In this document: piece by piece, positions 6,466-14,694 of the stretch
Layout of the letters: each line of letters opens with the position of its first letter
Numbering within the stretch: position 1 is the first letter of the stretch
DNA from: a virus
Strand: one strand, 5' to 3'
Length of the DNA stretch: 64,000 bases
Virus record (IMG/VR): IMGVR_UViG_3300037010_001227
Span: 62,001 to 126,000 of that record
Translations under genes and position numbers: made by a program
The notes under the pieces: generated by a model
Database searches by the model: none
Seen by the model: only the letters and a program-made list of their open reading frames with translations
What the model was told of the DNA's origin: nothing

Positions 6466-6540
6466 TGGTGCGCCCGGAGGATCTCGAAACCTCAACCCTT
6501 TCGTTAAAAGCGAAATGCTCTTCCTTTGAGCTACGGGCAC
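6466..6540 (-). tRNA. tRNA-Lys(TTT), first copy
   Basis: Acceptor GTGCCCG/CGGGCGC with encoded ACCA, anticodon stem TTTCG/CGAAA with loop CTTTTAA (TTT), T arm GAGGT-TTCGAGA-TCCTC. A second Lys(TTT) gene is at 63865. Confidence 0.93.
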
Positions 6541-6768
6541 AGAATAATGACAGAGATAACCTTGAAGTATTATGTCCAAACTGCCATTCATTAATAGATA
6601 CTTGAAGAGGTAAAACCAAGGAAATTCAAAACAAGGAAAATACCATACCATACCAGATGATACTTTAATTGAGGCACTAAAAGCAACTGAAACAGTAGGA
6701 CAAGTAGGTATTGTAGTAAGATTATCTCCCAAAGGTAATAACTATGTTAGAGCAAAGAGATACATGTA
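6541..6768 (+). pseudogene. HNH endonuclease C-terminal remnant
   Basis: The plus strand encodes NNDRDNLEVLCPNCHSL, the HNH C-terminal motif. After stops and a frame change it continues with DDTLIEALKATETVGQVGIV and GNNYVRAKRYM, which resembles the DNA-binding tail of phage HNH enzymes. No start or intact frame. It is on the opposite strand to its tRNA neighbours. Confidence 0.65.
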
Positions 6769-6781
6769 AACGTTACTAATT

Positions 6782-6864
6782 TGGCTGAGGATATTGGAAT
6801 CGAACCAATCAGGTCAAAGACGAAAGCTTAACAGGCTTTTGTACCACCACTGTACTAATCCTCA
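6782..6864 (-). tRNA. tRNA-Asn(GTT) with long variable arm
   Basis: Acceptor TGAGGAT/ATCCTCA with encoded GCCA, perfect anticodon stem AAAGC/GCTTT with loop CTGTTAA (GTT), T arm ATTGG-TTCGATT-CCAAT. The variable region is about 13 nt (GTC-TTT-GAC hairpin), whereas Asn tRNAs are normally class I. Confidence 0.85.
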
Positions 6865-6875
6865 AAACATTAACA

Positions 6876-6905
6876 ATAAAAAGGGCATCTTTTTGAAGGA
6901 TGCCC
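6876..6905 (-). terminator. intrinsic terminator
   Basis: On the minus strand GGGCATC/GATGCCC pair and are followed by TTTTTATT. It lies downstream of the uvsX operon and upstream of tRNA-Asn. Between it and 7028 a CTAGGGC/GCCCTAG pair encloses about 60 bases with no convincing gene. Confidence 0.8.
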
Positions 6906-7027
6906 AGGGAGAAGAGGAAAATGAAAAGACTCTAGGGCAAAATGAATTTGCTGCGTTTATGGTGACTATTATTAATTGAAAGGAAAGGAAACATAATGTT
7001 ATAACGCCCTAGATATATTTAATTCTA

Positions 7028-7309
7028 TTAATCAGCAAGTGAACGAGGGTCAATTTCTCGGCGAGACTTATTATTTTTTGGAGTCATTCTCCTCCAAGCA
7101 CCGTTTGGCATTACTAAATACTCAGTATCATTTAGAGTTTTCTTCTGTCGTGGCTGGTTAAGATGTTTATAGAAAAGCTTATTAGCCATCTGAGGATTAA
7201 ATTTAGCAATTTGTTTAATAAGTTCCATTGGGTCCATATCAGATAAATTACGTTTTAGAAGCTCTTGCTCTTCAACAGGTAAGACAGGAATATTAGTTTC
7301 AGGATTCAT
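7028..7309 (-). CDS. hypothetical protein, 93 aa, coupled to uvsX
   Basis: Starts MNPETNIPVLPVEEQELLKR two bases after the stop of the recombinase gene, so the two are almost certainly translated from one mRNA. The middle is helical and the C-terminus basic (MTPKNNKSRREIDPRSL). No family recognised. The position suggests a small partner of the recombinase, such as a loader or regulator, but this is only inferred from neighbourhood. Confidence 0.75.
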   Translation of the reverse strand: MNPETNIPVLPVEEQELLKRNLSDMDPMELIKQIAKFNPQMANKLFYKHLNQPRQKKTLNDTEYLVMPNGAWRRMTPKNNKSRREIDPRSLAD

Positions 7310-7311
7310 TA

Positions 7312-8502
7312 TTATTCAGTTCCTTCAAGTAAAAGCTCTTGCTCTGGAGTATCAGTATTAATGTCATCAACTACATTAGTGTCAGAGTTAAAATTCAACT
7401 TACTATTGAAAATGGTTTTCATCAAACCAAGGAAGTGTTGTCTGTTCTCTTCAGACTCTTCAAACAGTTTAAAGAATGTTGCTTCAGAGTTGAATTTCTT
7501 TTCCTCACCATTAGGTAGAATGACTGTTTTCCAAGTATCCCCGCCCCAATATTTAGAATCTTTAAAAATATCGTAAACAATTTTAGGATTATAAAACTCT
7601 CTATTATCATAATAGAAAGCCATTGGTAAGGTTCTATTTAGTGAAGCAGAAGTCTTACACTTAATAATCTTGGTTCGGATCATGTGACCAATAGGATTCT
7701 TAGTGTCAGGACCATCTAAGATAGTTGCACCACGTTCCATAAGTAGGCGAGTGATTGCCTGGAACTTAAGAGCATCTCCACCCGGAGTAGTAATTTCAGG
7801 GCCAGTGAACATATTAGTTGTTCCACCCATTTTAATACGAGTCTGGTTGATGAAAATTACAGTAAGGTTAGATTCTTTGCAAATAGTCTTAGTTCTCTTA
7901 ATACCACCAGAAATCATTTTAGGTGTAACAGGATACTGAGCCTGATCAAGAGATGTTTCGAGTTCTTTTGCGGAAGTCAAGCCAGCAACAGAATCTACAA
8001 CTACAAGAGAAGGAACTTTAATGTTACATTTTACAAGATAGTTAGCATACTTTTCAATAATACCAAATACTTTTTCAACCCTATCTTCGCTAGATACAAT
8101 ACAGCGTTCAGTATCAACACCAAAGGTATCAAATCTAAACTTATCTCCAGCACCACCAGCTTCTGTATCAATTAAACCAGCAAGACCACCTAACTTCTGA
8201 ACTCTTCCAAGCATGTGAATACCAAAAGAGGACTTACCAGTTCCATAACCACCAGCTACTTCAGTTAGTCGACCAACTGGAATACCACCACCAAGATAGT
8301 AATCTAAAGGATCAATACCTGTAGCAATAAATTCAGTAACAAAATCATCATCAGTTACAGCTGCATCAGCACCAAACTCTTTACGTAGAACTGTCTTAAA
8401 TGAGTTCAAGTCATCAATACTAAGTAAACCTGGAACTTTTGATGCAACTAATTCACTCTTAGTAATACCTGTCAAATTGTCTGTCTTCTTTGGACGTGCC
8501 AT
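7312..8502 (-). CDS. uvsX: RecA/UvsX-like recombinase
   Basis: The 396-residue protein has the RecA core: Walker A GGYGTGKS at residues 84-91, the conserved LIDTEAG strand at about 110-115, Walker B LVVVDS at about 166-171 and the INQTR motif near 223. These proteins form ATP-dependent filaments on ssDNA and drive strand exchange and recombination-primed replication. A basic N-terminal tail and an acidic C-terminal tail (TPEQELLLEGTE) are visible. The site AGAGGAAAGTAAA precedes the start. It sits between gp32-like and an unknown 93-aa gene, a sensible recombination operon. Confidence 0.93.
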   Translation of the reverse strand: MARPKKTDNLTGITKSELVASKVPGLLSIDDLNSFKTVLRKEFGADAAVTDDDFVTEFIATGIDPLDYYLGGGIPVGRLTEVAGGYGTGKSSFGIHMLGRVQKLGGLAGLIDTEAGGAGDKFRFDTFGVDTERCIVSSEDRVEKVFGIIEKYANYLVKCNIKVPSLVVVDSVAGLTSAKELETSLDQAQYPVTPKMISGGIKRTKTICKESNLTVIFINQTRIKMGGTTNMFTGPEITTPGGDALKFQAITRLLMERGATILDGPDTKNPIGHMIRTKIIKCKTSASLNRTLPMAFYYDNREFYNPKIVYDIFKDSKYWGGDTWKTVILPNGEEKKFNSEATFFKLFEESEENRQHFLGLMKTIFNSKLNFNSDTNVVDDINTDTPEQELLLEGTE

Positions 8503-8519
8503 TTTACTTTCCTCTAATA

Positions 8520-8564
8520 CATATCGGCACCAGTCATCCTAACCTAAAGGAGTAACTGGTGCCG
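8520..8564 (-). promoter_or_regulatory. hairpin overlapping a GTGCCGATATG motif
   Basis: CGGCACCAGT at 8525-8534 pairs with ACTGGTGCCG at 8555-8564, a perfect 10-bp stem between the gp32-like and uvsX-like genes. Its 3' half on the minus strand runs into GTGCCGATATG, a copy of the promoter-like motif, then the uvsX ribosome site. It may attenuate read-through or control initiation. Confidence 0.5.
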
Positions 8565-8582
8565 AATGTGAGTTTTTATTGA

Positions 8583-9428
8583 TTACTCTTGTAGTGCTTT
8601 ACGAAGTGCTTCGATGTCAATGTCTTCGTTTGTTTCAACTGCTTCAGCCTTTGGAACCTTTGCAGAAGTGTCAGACATAATTGATTTTCGAGTAGAAGCA
8701 GGCTCAGAAACTGTAGGAGCTTGCATAAAACGAGTCATATACTCAGCAAGTTTTTCATCAGTAGGAGAAGCTACTAGAGTAGTAAGGTCAGGAGATAATT
8801 CAATTAGCCGTTCCCAGATTTTCTTACCATCCTTACCAGGGAATGCTACGGAAGCATCGTCGATATCCCAATTTACAGCAATTACATCGCCCTTGCCATC
8901 AGGTTTCTTGAGTTCCCAGTTTCGGCCTTCTGTGAAATCAACGAAGTCCTTACCCTTGGATAGAATACCTTCAATTTTTTCCATGGTAGCTTTGGAACTT
9001 GCACGAACAACCTTTAGATCAGCTTCGGTGATATTATCCTTGTCGATCTTTGAAGGCTCATAACCCACTAGAAGGTAGTGAGTCTTTGCCACAAGCTGCT
9101 TGAAAGCAGTCTTGTAGTCTTCATTATCAGTAGCCAAGAACTTCTTGTAAGTATCGTTAGCGAGCTTGCAGAAAGGACAGTCTCCTTCGCCCTTACGTTG
9201 GCGGCAAGCAAAAGACTCGAAACGACCATCAGGAAAGTTAATAGCGTGATGATGGTAAAACTCGATTGGAAGTTCCATATTCTGGGACTTCAGAGGTAGG
9301 AATCTGAAATTATAAGAGACTCCTTTTTCCGCTTTAAACCAGTTAGGCCCGGTTTTCTTTGGAGCTTTTGCGGCAGCTTTCTGCTCCATTAGCTGCTTAA
9401 ACTTATCAAAGTTAGTAGTTGTGGCCAT
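8583..9428 (-). CDS. gp32: ssDNA-binding protein, gp32-like
   Basis: The 281-residue protein has the T4 gp32 plan. A basic N-terminal B-domain (about residues 1-25) comes first. The core carries a zinc site from HHH at 59-61, C75, C84 and C87 (CPFCK), spaced as in gp32. The C-terminus is acidic (NEDIDIEALRKALQE). Such proteins coat ssDNA cooperatively and recruit the recombinase, and uvsX-like lies directly downstream. The start follows AAGGAGCCTTAA. Hairpins in the leader suggest translational control, as known for T4 gp32. Confidence 0.93.
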   Translation of the reverse strand: MATTTNFDKFKQLMEQKAAAKAPKKTGPNWFKAEKGVSYNFRFLPLKSQNMELPIEFYHHHAINFPDGRFESFACRQRKGEGDCPFCKLANDTYKKFLATDNEDYKTAFKQLVAKTHYLLVGYEPSKIDKDNITEADLKVVRASSKATMEKIEGILSKGKDFVDFTEGRNWELKKPDGKGDVIAVNWDIDDASVAFPGKDGKKIWERLIELSPDLTTLVASPTDEKLAEYMTRFMQAPTVSEPASTRKSIMSDTSAKVPKAEAVETNEDIDIEALRKALQE

Positions 9429-9429
9429 T

Positions 9430-9479
9430 TAAGGCTCCTTAAAGACTGGAACTTAATCCAGTGAGATGACCTGGGATCG
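9430..9479 (-). promoter_or_regulatory. structured leader of the gp32-like mRNA
   Basis: The minus strand just before the start has CCTGGG-CGAT-CCCAGG, then CTGGA/TCCAG, then TTTAAG-GAGC-CTTAAA, which buries the ribosome site and reaches the start codon. Such nested hairpins fit autogenous translational repression. Confidence 0.5.
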
Positions 9480-9506
9480 CCCAGGCAATAGTAATGATAT
9501 TAAGAA

Positions 9507-9579
9507 TGGTAGCGGGAGCCAGATTTGAACTGGCAGCGTATGAGATTATGAGACTCAACTAGCACCGTGCTGTCCCGCT
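9507..9579 (-). tRNA. tRNA-Met(CAT), reduced D arm
   Basis: Acceptor AGCGGGA/TCCCGCT with encoded ACCA, perfect T arm GCCAG-TTCAAAT-CTGGC, anticodon loop CTCATAA (CAT) on TGAG/CTCA. Only about 15 bases lie between acceptor and anticodon stem, several fewer than normal. Elongator Met or a lysidine-type Ile tRNA cannot be separated by sequence alone. Confidence 0.8.
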
Positions 9580-9893
9580 ATAGTATTAAATTAATTCTGT
9601 CACCCGGTTGCTTTTTCGTGCCAACCGTCTGCCATACTACTTAATCGTCCCATCATGGTCCTGGCTGAAGAAGAATTTTTGACCTTTCTCAAAACCGTTA
9701 TAGGTCGATAGTATTTTATTGGACGTAACAGCCAACGCTATAGCTAGGATGTAAAGTGTTGCAAAAGCTAGACAAAAAATTATTAAAAAATTTTACTTTA
9801 GTTTTTACGATTTAGATACGATATAACCCTGTAGGGTTTGAAAATCCTAATAAGAATAAACTGCTGAAAGCAAGATAAGCCTTGAGCCAAGCA
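9580..9893. other. spacer with a start-less reading frame
   Basis: On the minus strand (about 9780-9600) one frame without ATG reads a hydrophobic stretch (LAFATLYILAIALAV), then GQKFFFSQDHDGTIK, an amber TAG, then YGRRLARKSNR before TAA. It may be a decayed small membrane protein or an amber-read gene. Nothing else convincing is seen. Confidence 0.3.
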
Positions 9894-10077
9894 AGAAATA
9901 AAAACCTGAGAACAGAAGATAAAGAAAAAAAGAAATAAAAACCTGAGAACAGAAGATAAAGAAAAAAAGAAATAAAAACCTGAGAACAGAAGATAAAGAA
10001 AAAAAGAAATAAAAACCTGAGAACAGAAGATAAAGAAAAAAAGAAATAAAAACCTGAGAACAGAAGATAAAGAAAAG
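9894..10077 (+). repeat. five tandem copies of a 37-bp repeat
   Basis: The core CCTGAGAACAGAAGATAAAG recurs at 9905, 9942, 9979, 10016 and 10053, an exact 37-bp period with near-identical, purine-rich units and no spacers, so it is not a CRISPR array. It lies at the divergence point between the minus-strand tRNA/recombination block and the plus-strand replication operon. Iterons or a control region are possible roles. Confidence 0.9.
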
Positions 10078-10127
10078 AGTTTCTGGCTTCGCACTCCGGG
10101 GGGTCGCGCAAATTTTTAGATGGTAAG

Positions 10128-11381
10128 ATGCTTTTCAGACATTTGCTTACTCAAAACTACTCAGTAGGTAAAAGAGGTCAACATATAAGTAAACGGTCAC
10201 TCTCCAAAACTGACCGGAATCTTCATTCTCTGATACTTATAGATATATCTTACCTGTGTTACATTCTGGAATCAAAACATAACTCAAAACAATCTAAACT
10301 ATACAATGCTTTTACTGAAAGTACACTCCAGACTCTACACAAAAATTCACGGTTTCTGACCCTAAAACAAAAACGCATCCTCTATTATATGCGTGAAACA
10401 ATTTTAGGCATGATTTCTGACATAACTTCTTTGGTTAGACCGAAATACATACTTCTGGTATATGGATCTTCTGAGACTTTAGTTGAGAATAAGTATATAG
10501 AAGAAATAGTAAGGACTATATTATGCCCTCTCCAGTTTGATTCATATAATTTAACTGGAAATACTTTCTCTGACTTTCTATTCTCCTATTGCCAGTCTTT
10601 AAAGAATCTATCTACTTATAATATAATCTCTGTAACAAATTCTATTACAGCTTGGGCTTGTAATTCTCATACCACTCAGATGGGTTACATAGCATTCTCA
10701 AAAAACTTAAGACCTTTATATTATAATAACAAAACAGGTATTGATATTGTTTGTAAGTTTATTAATACCAGTAAAATTGTTAATAAACTTAATATAGATG
10801 AGTTGAAATATATTAACTTACAATACCTGTATCTTCTGTTATTATATACCAGATTTATGCATCATGTAGATACAAGTAAAGAATTTTATTTCGATGCTAA
10901 ATACTTTAAAACTGTTAAACAAATAGATTATTCTGTATTTCTGAACTCTAAAGGTTTAGGACTTCAAATGATAGCTGAAGCTCACAAATCTTTATCTTAT
11001 ATATTTCTTACTAAGCCAGATTTAATGGATCAGTTTTTATTTTACAATACAAATACTTTTCTACTAAATATACAACGATTACATAAAATAATAAAGTTTG
11101 ATACTGATTTTATGTCTTATTTTTCTAACTATTATTGTATGAATGATATGTTACGTAAGATCCCATTATCTGAAATCAAGCTATCACCTATATATAATAT
11201 GTCACTATCACGACCTAGCTTGTATCCAAAGCAATATGATGACTTACTTAAAGTGTTGCACACCAGAAAGATATGTGAACCCTCTGATGAAAAACAGTCA
11301 GGGCTTCAGGATACAACGTCCGATATATCTTCAGGCGTTTCTGACGCTATTTGTAACATTTTAAGGCGCTTGCTATGGTAG
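10128..11381 (+). CDS. FEN/PIN-like fold protein, probably inactive paralogue
   Basis: A 417-residue protein of unknown family, but its order of strands resembles the FEN nuclease encoded next door. LILIDISYLCYILESK mirrors the neighbour's YLLVDGSN. KYILLVYGSSETL matches ALVAMDLGGS, and YNIISVTNSITAWACNS matches CIILSNDTDFLQL. The acidic active-site residues at EADD and SNDTD are absent. It overlaps the FEN gene start (ATGGTAG) and first in the operon. I infer a duplicated, catalytically dead structural partner. The ribosome site is weak (GGTAAG). Confidence 0.6.
   Translation: MLFRHLLTQNYSVGKRGQHISKRSLSKTDRNLHSLILIDISYLCYILESKHNSKQSKLYNAFTESTLQTLHKNSRFLTLKQKRILYYMRETILGMISDITSLVRPKYILLVYGSSETLVENKYIEEIVRTILCPLQFDSYNLTGNTFSDFLFSYCQSLKNLSTYNIISVTNSITAWACNSHTTQMGYIAFSKNLRPLYYNNKTGIDIVCKFINTSKIVNKLNIDELKYINLQYLYLLLLYTRFMHHVDTSKEFYFDAKYFKTVKQIDYSVFLNSKGLGLQMIAEAHKSLSYIFLTKPDLMDQFLFYNTNTFLLNIQRLHKIIKFDTDFMSYFSNYYCMNDMLRKIPLSEIKLSPIYNMSLSRPSLYPKQYDDLLKVLHTRKICEPSDEKQSGLQDTTSDISSGVSDAICNILRRLLW
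11318..11327 (+). promoter_or_regulatory. GTCCGATATA motif, candidate promoter
   Basis: A perfect copy of the recurring motif, 48 bases upstream of the FEN gene start and inside the end of the preceding gene. Confidence 0.5.
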
Positions 11382-12433
11382 TTTCTCAACGATTTATTGA
11401 CAGTCATCCCTATCTTTTAGTGGATGGTTCTAATCTATTAATGCGATTATTATATGTAAAACAGAAAGAGTCTACACTTTACACAGAACCAGAGCTTATT
11501 GCATACACCGCAGATTGGTTTATTCAGCAAGTGTCGAAGATTGTAAAGGATAATTGTTGTTCAGGTGCTTTAGTTGCCATGGACTTAGGTGGTTCAATTA
11601 GAAAGCATGCACTATATAGTGAATACAAAGCTAATCGTAAGATGGCTGCAATGTCATCAGGATTAGGTGATGATCGAGGTAATTTTCTAAAAGAGCTTTA
11701 TCCTAAACTTCGTCAGAAGGTAGTTGAGCTATGTAGACTCTATAACATTCCAACATTCTTTGAGTCCGGTATTGAGGCTGATGATATTTTAGGTTTGCTT
11801 GCAGAAGCACTAAACAATGCTGGTAAGGATTGCATTATTCTGAGCAATGATACAGACTTTTTACAACTTTGTGCGTTTCCTAAAATCTCCTGTATAATCC
11901 CTTATAAGAAGGCTGTAGTTGACATGCACACCTTCCCAGCATACTTTGAAAGTAGCAATAAAAACTATGCAGGTGTTAAGATTCACGCTTGTGAGTATAT
12001 CTTCTATAAGTCTGTTTGTGGGGATAAAGGAGACAATATCTTTGGTATTAATGGTATCGGATACAAGACTCTTCATAAAAAGAAAGAGGCTTATTTCACA
12101 GCTTACCCTGAAATGGCTAAACTTTTTACTGCTGACCAAATTCAGTTTCTAGAAGTTTGCAACACTATGCCAAACAACCATGAATTTGAAAAATTGATCC
12201 ATGATCATTACGATACTATTATTCTAAACTACAAACTTATCGACCTGTCCAGTAAATATGCTTCTGCCACTTTGATAAATGAATCTTACAAGATCCTTAA
12301 ACAGAAGCGCGAGCCTAAACCAGACAAAATGACTATTATTAAAGAGTTCAACAACATATTTAACGTAGCTCCTAATGTAATGGCTGTTGTATCGTCTTTA
12401 ACAGGCTTGAAAGCGATATACCTTCAGGACTAG
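11375..12433 (+). CDS. 5'-3' exonuclease / flap endonuclease (T4 RNase H-like)
   Basis: The 352-residue protein has the FEN signature: LLVDGSNLLMRLL near residue 12, YSEYKANRK after the first strand set, GIEADDILGLLAEA, CIILSNDTDFLQLC, and the helix-hairpin-helix block CGDKGDNIFGINGIGYKT. The Asp/Glu residues that bind metal are present. These enzymes remove RNA primers and flaps during lagging-strand synthesis. It is followed by primase, in keeping with a replication operon. It ends in TAG, with the primase frame in phase downstream. Confidence 0.9.
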   Translation: MVVSQRFIDSHPYLLVDGSNLLMRLLYVKQKESTLYTEPELIAYTADWFIQQVSKIVKDNCCSGALVAMDLGGSIRKHALYSEYKANRKMAAMSSGLGDDRGNFLKELYPKLRQKVVELCRLYNIPTFFESGIEADDILGLLAEALNNAGKDCIILSNDTDFLQLCAFPKISCIIPYKKAVVDMHTFPAYFESSNKNYAGVKIHACEYIFYKSVCGDKGDNIFGINGIGYKTLHKKKEAYFTAYPEMAKLFTADQIQFLEVCNTMPNNHEFEKLIHDHYDTIILNYKLIDLSSKYASATLINESYKILKQKREPKPDKMTIIKEFNNIFNVAPNVMAVVSSLTGLKAIYLQD

Positions 12434-12441
12434 CCTTCATC

Positions 12442-12451
12442 GTCCGATATG
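12442..12451 (+). promoter_or_regulatory. GTCCGATATG motif, candidate promoter
   Basis: A copy of the recurring motif 16 bases before the primase start. It contains an ATG that could be mistaken for that start. Confidence 0.5.
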
Positions 12452-12466
12452 CCTTTCGAGGTTACC

Positions 12467-13357
12467 ATGTTTGAACTAACTGGCGAAGAGATAATTCTTA
12501 AATGCCCAAGATGCCCACAGCATAGTGAGCCTAAATTATATGTAAATCCTGAAAAGGGTGTATTTAACTGTTTCAGATGCAGTGATTTTAGAGGTCCACT
12601 TTGGATACTATCTCGACAGTATCCAAAGCTTTACGCAGAGATTGAAGATTCCGTTTCTTTATCTGTTTATACAAGGTTGAAGAATAACTCTGCTAAATAT
12701 GAACGTCCTACTTTAGATGATTCAGTTTTTTCAGATTTAAAATCTGTTCAACAAATAACAGAAGAAGATCCACAATATCTATATCTTTTAGGTCGTGGTT
12801 GGTCAGATGATATTATTGCACTTTATAGACCTTTAAAATCTACTACCCCAAAGTTCAAAGATCGTGTAATAATTCCAGTAGTTTCAGGTAATAAAATTGT
12901 GTATTTTACAGCAAGAGATATTACCGGAAAGGCAGATCAGAAATATATTAATCCTGTTAAAGAAAAAGATTTTATTTTTACAGCAAAAACTCCAGTAGAT
13001 TCTATTTATAACAAAGATGCATTTATTTGTGAAGGAGTTTTTGATAGTTTTAAAATTCCTGGTTGCTGTTCTCTTCTTGGTAAGACCTTAAATAAGACTC
13101 AACACAAGCCTTTGTATGAGTTCTTGAAGACAAGAGATAACATTTATATATGCTTGGACCCAGGAACTAAGAAAGATGCATTAAAACTCGCATCAGAGAT
13201 TGATTCTTGGTTCATGGATAAAAATATTTACATTATGAATTGGGTGAAAGACGCTTCAATTACAATAGACCTTGGTGATATATCTAAAAAATATAACTAC
13301 AGACAGATCCTAAAGTTTATTAAACGTGAATCATCTCCTTACGAATCTTACAAGTAA
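12467..13357 (+). CDS. DNA primase, DnaG-type
   Basis: The start at 12467 (MFELTGEEI) is preferred because GAGGTTACC precedes it and the earlier ATG is part of the promoter-like motif. A zinc-binding module (CPRCPQH then FNCFRC) lies at about residues 11-40. A Toprim domain follows with CEGVFDSFKI and YICLDPGTKKDA, the acidic metal-binding strands. Primases make RNA primers on ssDNA. The length (296 aa) is short for DnaG and close to T4 gp61; no helicase-binding domain is recognised. Confidence 0.87.
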   Translation: MFELTGEEIILKCPRCPQHSEPKLYVNPEKGVFNCFRCSDFRGPLWILSRQYPKLYAEIEDSVSLSVYTRLKNNSAKYERPTLDDSVFSDLKSVQQITEEDPQYLYLLGRGWSDDIIALYRPLKSTTPKFKDRVIIPVVSGNKIVYFTARDITGKADQKYINPVKEKDFIFTAKTPVDSIYNKDAFICEGVFDSFKIPGCCSLLGKTLNKTQHKPLYEFLKTRDNIYICLDPGTKKDALKLASEIDSWFMDKNIYIMNWVKDASITIDLGDISKKYNYRQILKFIKRESSPYESYK

Positions 13358-13371
13358 CTAAAGATGTTGCC

Positions 13372-14691
13372 ATGGTAATTAAGTTTACTATGGCAATTTT
13401 TTTAATTCCTGAGACATTAGATTTAGTTCAGTATAGTGAAGATCCTACTGAACCTGCTATCCTTATGGAAAACTTTACATGGCTTATAAAAGAGCTAAAT
13501 GACTTCGATCCCTCTCATGTATTAGCAGGAGAGCGTGGTAAGAAGTTTCCTACAGCCGGTAGAGGTAAACGTAGGATAGAAAGAGCTAATGCAGCTCCTG
13601 GATTAGGATACTCCTATATCTCTTATGCCCAGAATCCAACTACTAAAATAACCAACAAAGGAACTATTTCAATCAATTCTTCTTTTGGTTATACTATTCA
13701 TGTAGAAAAATGGAAAGTTGAATCAGCTGTTAAACCAGTAAAAGATGCAAGTAAAGGTGAAACATATGATGGTGGTCCTTACGAATGTCTAATCACAAGT
13801 AGAGCAGACTTAGCTCGTAAAAAGCGGACTAGATGTTATGTTTCTTGCAATTGCTCTGACTTCAAATATACTTTTAAAGCTAGACTACAGGAAAAAGGAT
13901 ATACTAATCCAGATGAGAAAATCCCTGCGCCTGGCTCAGGTAAAACAGGAAAAATAAATCCTACACAGCCAGCTATTTGCAAGCATATTTATGCTATTCT
14001 ACAGAATATAAAAGAGTATAAAGATTATATTGAAACAGAGATGGGCCCAGTAGAAAGTGCTGAACTTTTCGGTAAAAATAAAGAAGCTCCTGTTACTATC
14101 GGTAAGAAAAAGCCTGTAATAAAAAAGCCACCTGTCGCAAAAGTGCCAAAACTACCTACAACTCCTGTTGCTCCACCTCCTGTAGTTCCTACAAAAGTAG
14201 AGTTAAAAAAGCAAGCAAAAGAAGCTATGCAACAACTTATTATCAATACACTTCAGGCAGAAGATATGTCTATCCCCTCAAACAGACCTGAATCGTATCA
14301 AGATACTAGAAAATTTAGTAAGTCTAAAAATCCTCCACAACATTATTATAGATACAAGTTTGTAGTTCGCGTTGAAGACCCTGAAGGTCATGGAGCAATT
14401 TACTACGCAAACCCTTCAAAAGCTGGTTCTACCTCAGGACAGAAAATGGTAGTTATTCCTAAGGCTACCAAACAACAGTCTTATTATTTGTTTACTACAA
14501 AAGAATTACATGAATTGATTAAGAAATTTACTACTGAAATGCCAGCTTCTGTTGAAACTGAAATTGAGCGGATGAGAGACTCTGGCAAAATCGTAATGTT
14601 TTATGAATCTATTTTAGAACTGTCAGATGAAATGAAAATACTAACTGAAAGTTCTTTAATTAAACAACTTCTAATGAGACTGACGAGCTAA
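13372..14691 (+). CDS. SWIM-type zinc protein, 439 aa
   Basis: The protein contains CYVSCNCSDFKYTF and, about 55 residues later, AICKHIYAIL, the CxC...CxH pattern of a SWIM zinc finger, known for DNA or protein binding. An Ala/Pro-rich linker (PPVAKVPKLPTTPVAPP) joins it to a C-terminal domain. The ATG used has no clear ribosome site and an in-frame ATG 18 bases later is equally possible. It sits in the primase operon, so a role in DNA metabolism is plausible but unproven. Confidence 0.65.
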   Translation: MVIKFTMAIFLIPETLDLVQYSEDPTEPAILMENFTWLIKELNDFDPSHVLAGERGKKFPTAGRGKRRIERANAAPGLGYSYISYAQNPTTKITNKGTISINSSFGYTIHVEKWKVESAVKPVKDASKGETYDGGPYECLITSRADLARKKRTRCYVSCNCSDFKYTFKARLQEKGYTNPDEKIPAPGSGKTGKINPTQPAICKHIYAILQNIKEYKDYIETEMGPVESAELFGKNKEAPVTIGKKKPVIKKPPVAKVPKLPTTPVAPPPVVPTKVELKKQAKEAMQQLIINTLQAEDMSIPSNRPESYQDTRKFSKSKNPPQHYYRYKFVVRVEDPEGHGAIYYANPSKAGSTSGQKMVVIPKATKQQSYYLFTTKELHELIKKFTTEMPASVETEIERMRDSGKIVMFYESILELSDEMKILTESSLIKQLLMRLTS

Positions 14692-14694
14692 AAT

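Noticed and set aside
6418-6732. Protein of about 104 aa on the minus strand
   Set aside because: It runs through tRNA-Lys and opposite an HNH relic, with no ribosome site.
6934-7010. 20-aa peptide between CTAGGGC and GCCCTAG
   Set aside because: No ribosome site and no known similarity; more likely part of an RNA stem.
8614-9063. Protein of about 149 aa opposite the gp32-like gene
   Set aside because: A shadow frame of a well-supported gene.
9894-10077. CRISPR array
   Set aside because: The 37-bp units are contiguous with no spacers.
9798-10111. Phe/Leu-rich repeat proteins on the minus strand
   Set aside because: They are translations of the tandem repeat array.
12434-12466. FEN-primase fusion through the TAG at 12431
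   Set aside because: The frames are in phase, but the gap holds a promoter-like motif and the primase has its own ribosome site and start at 12467.
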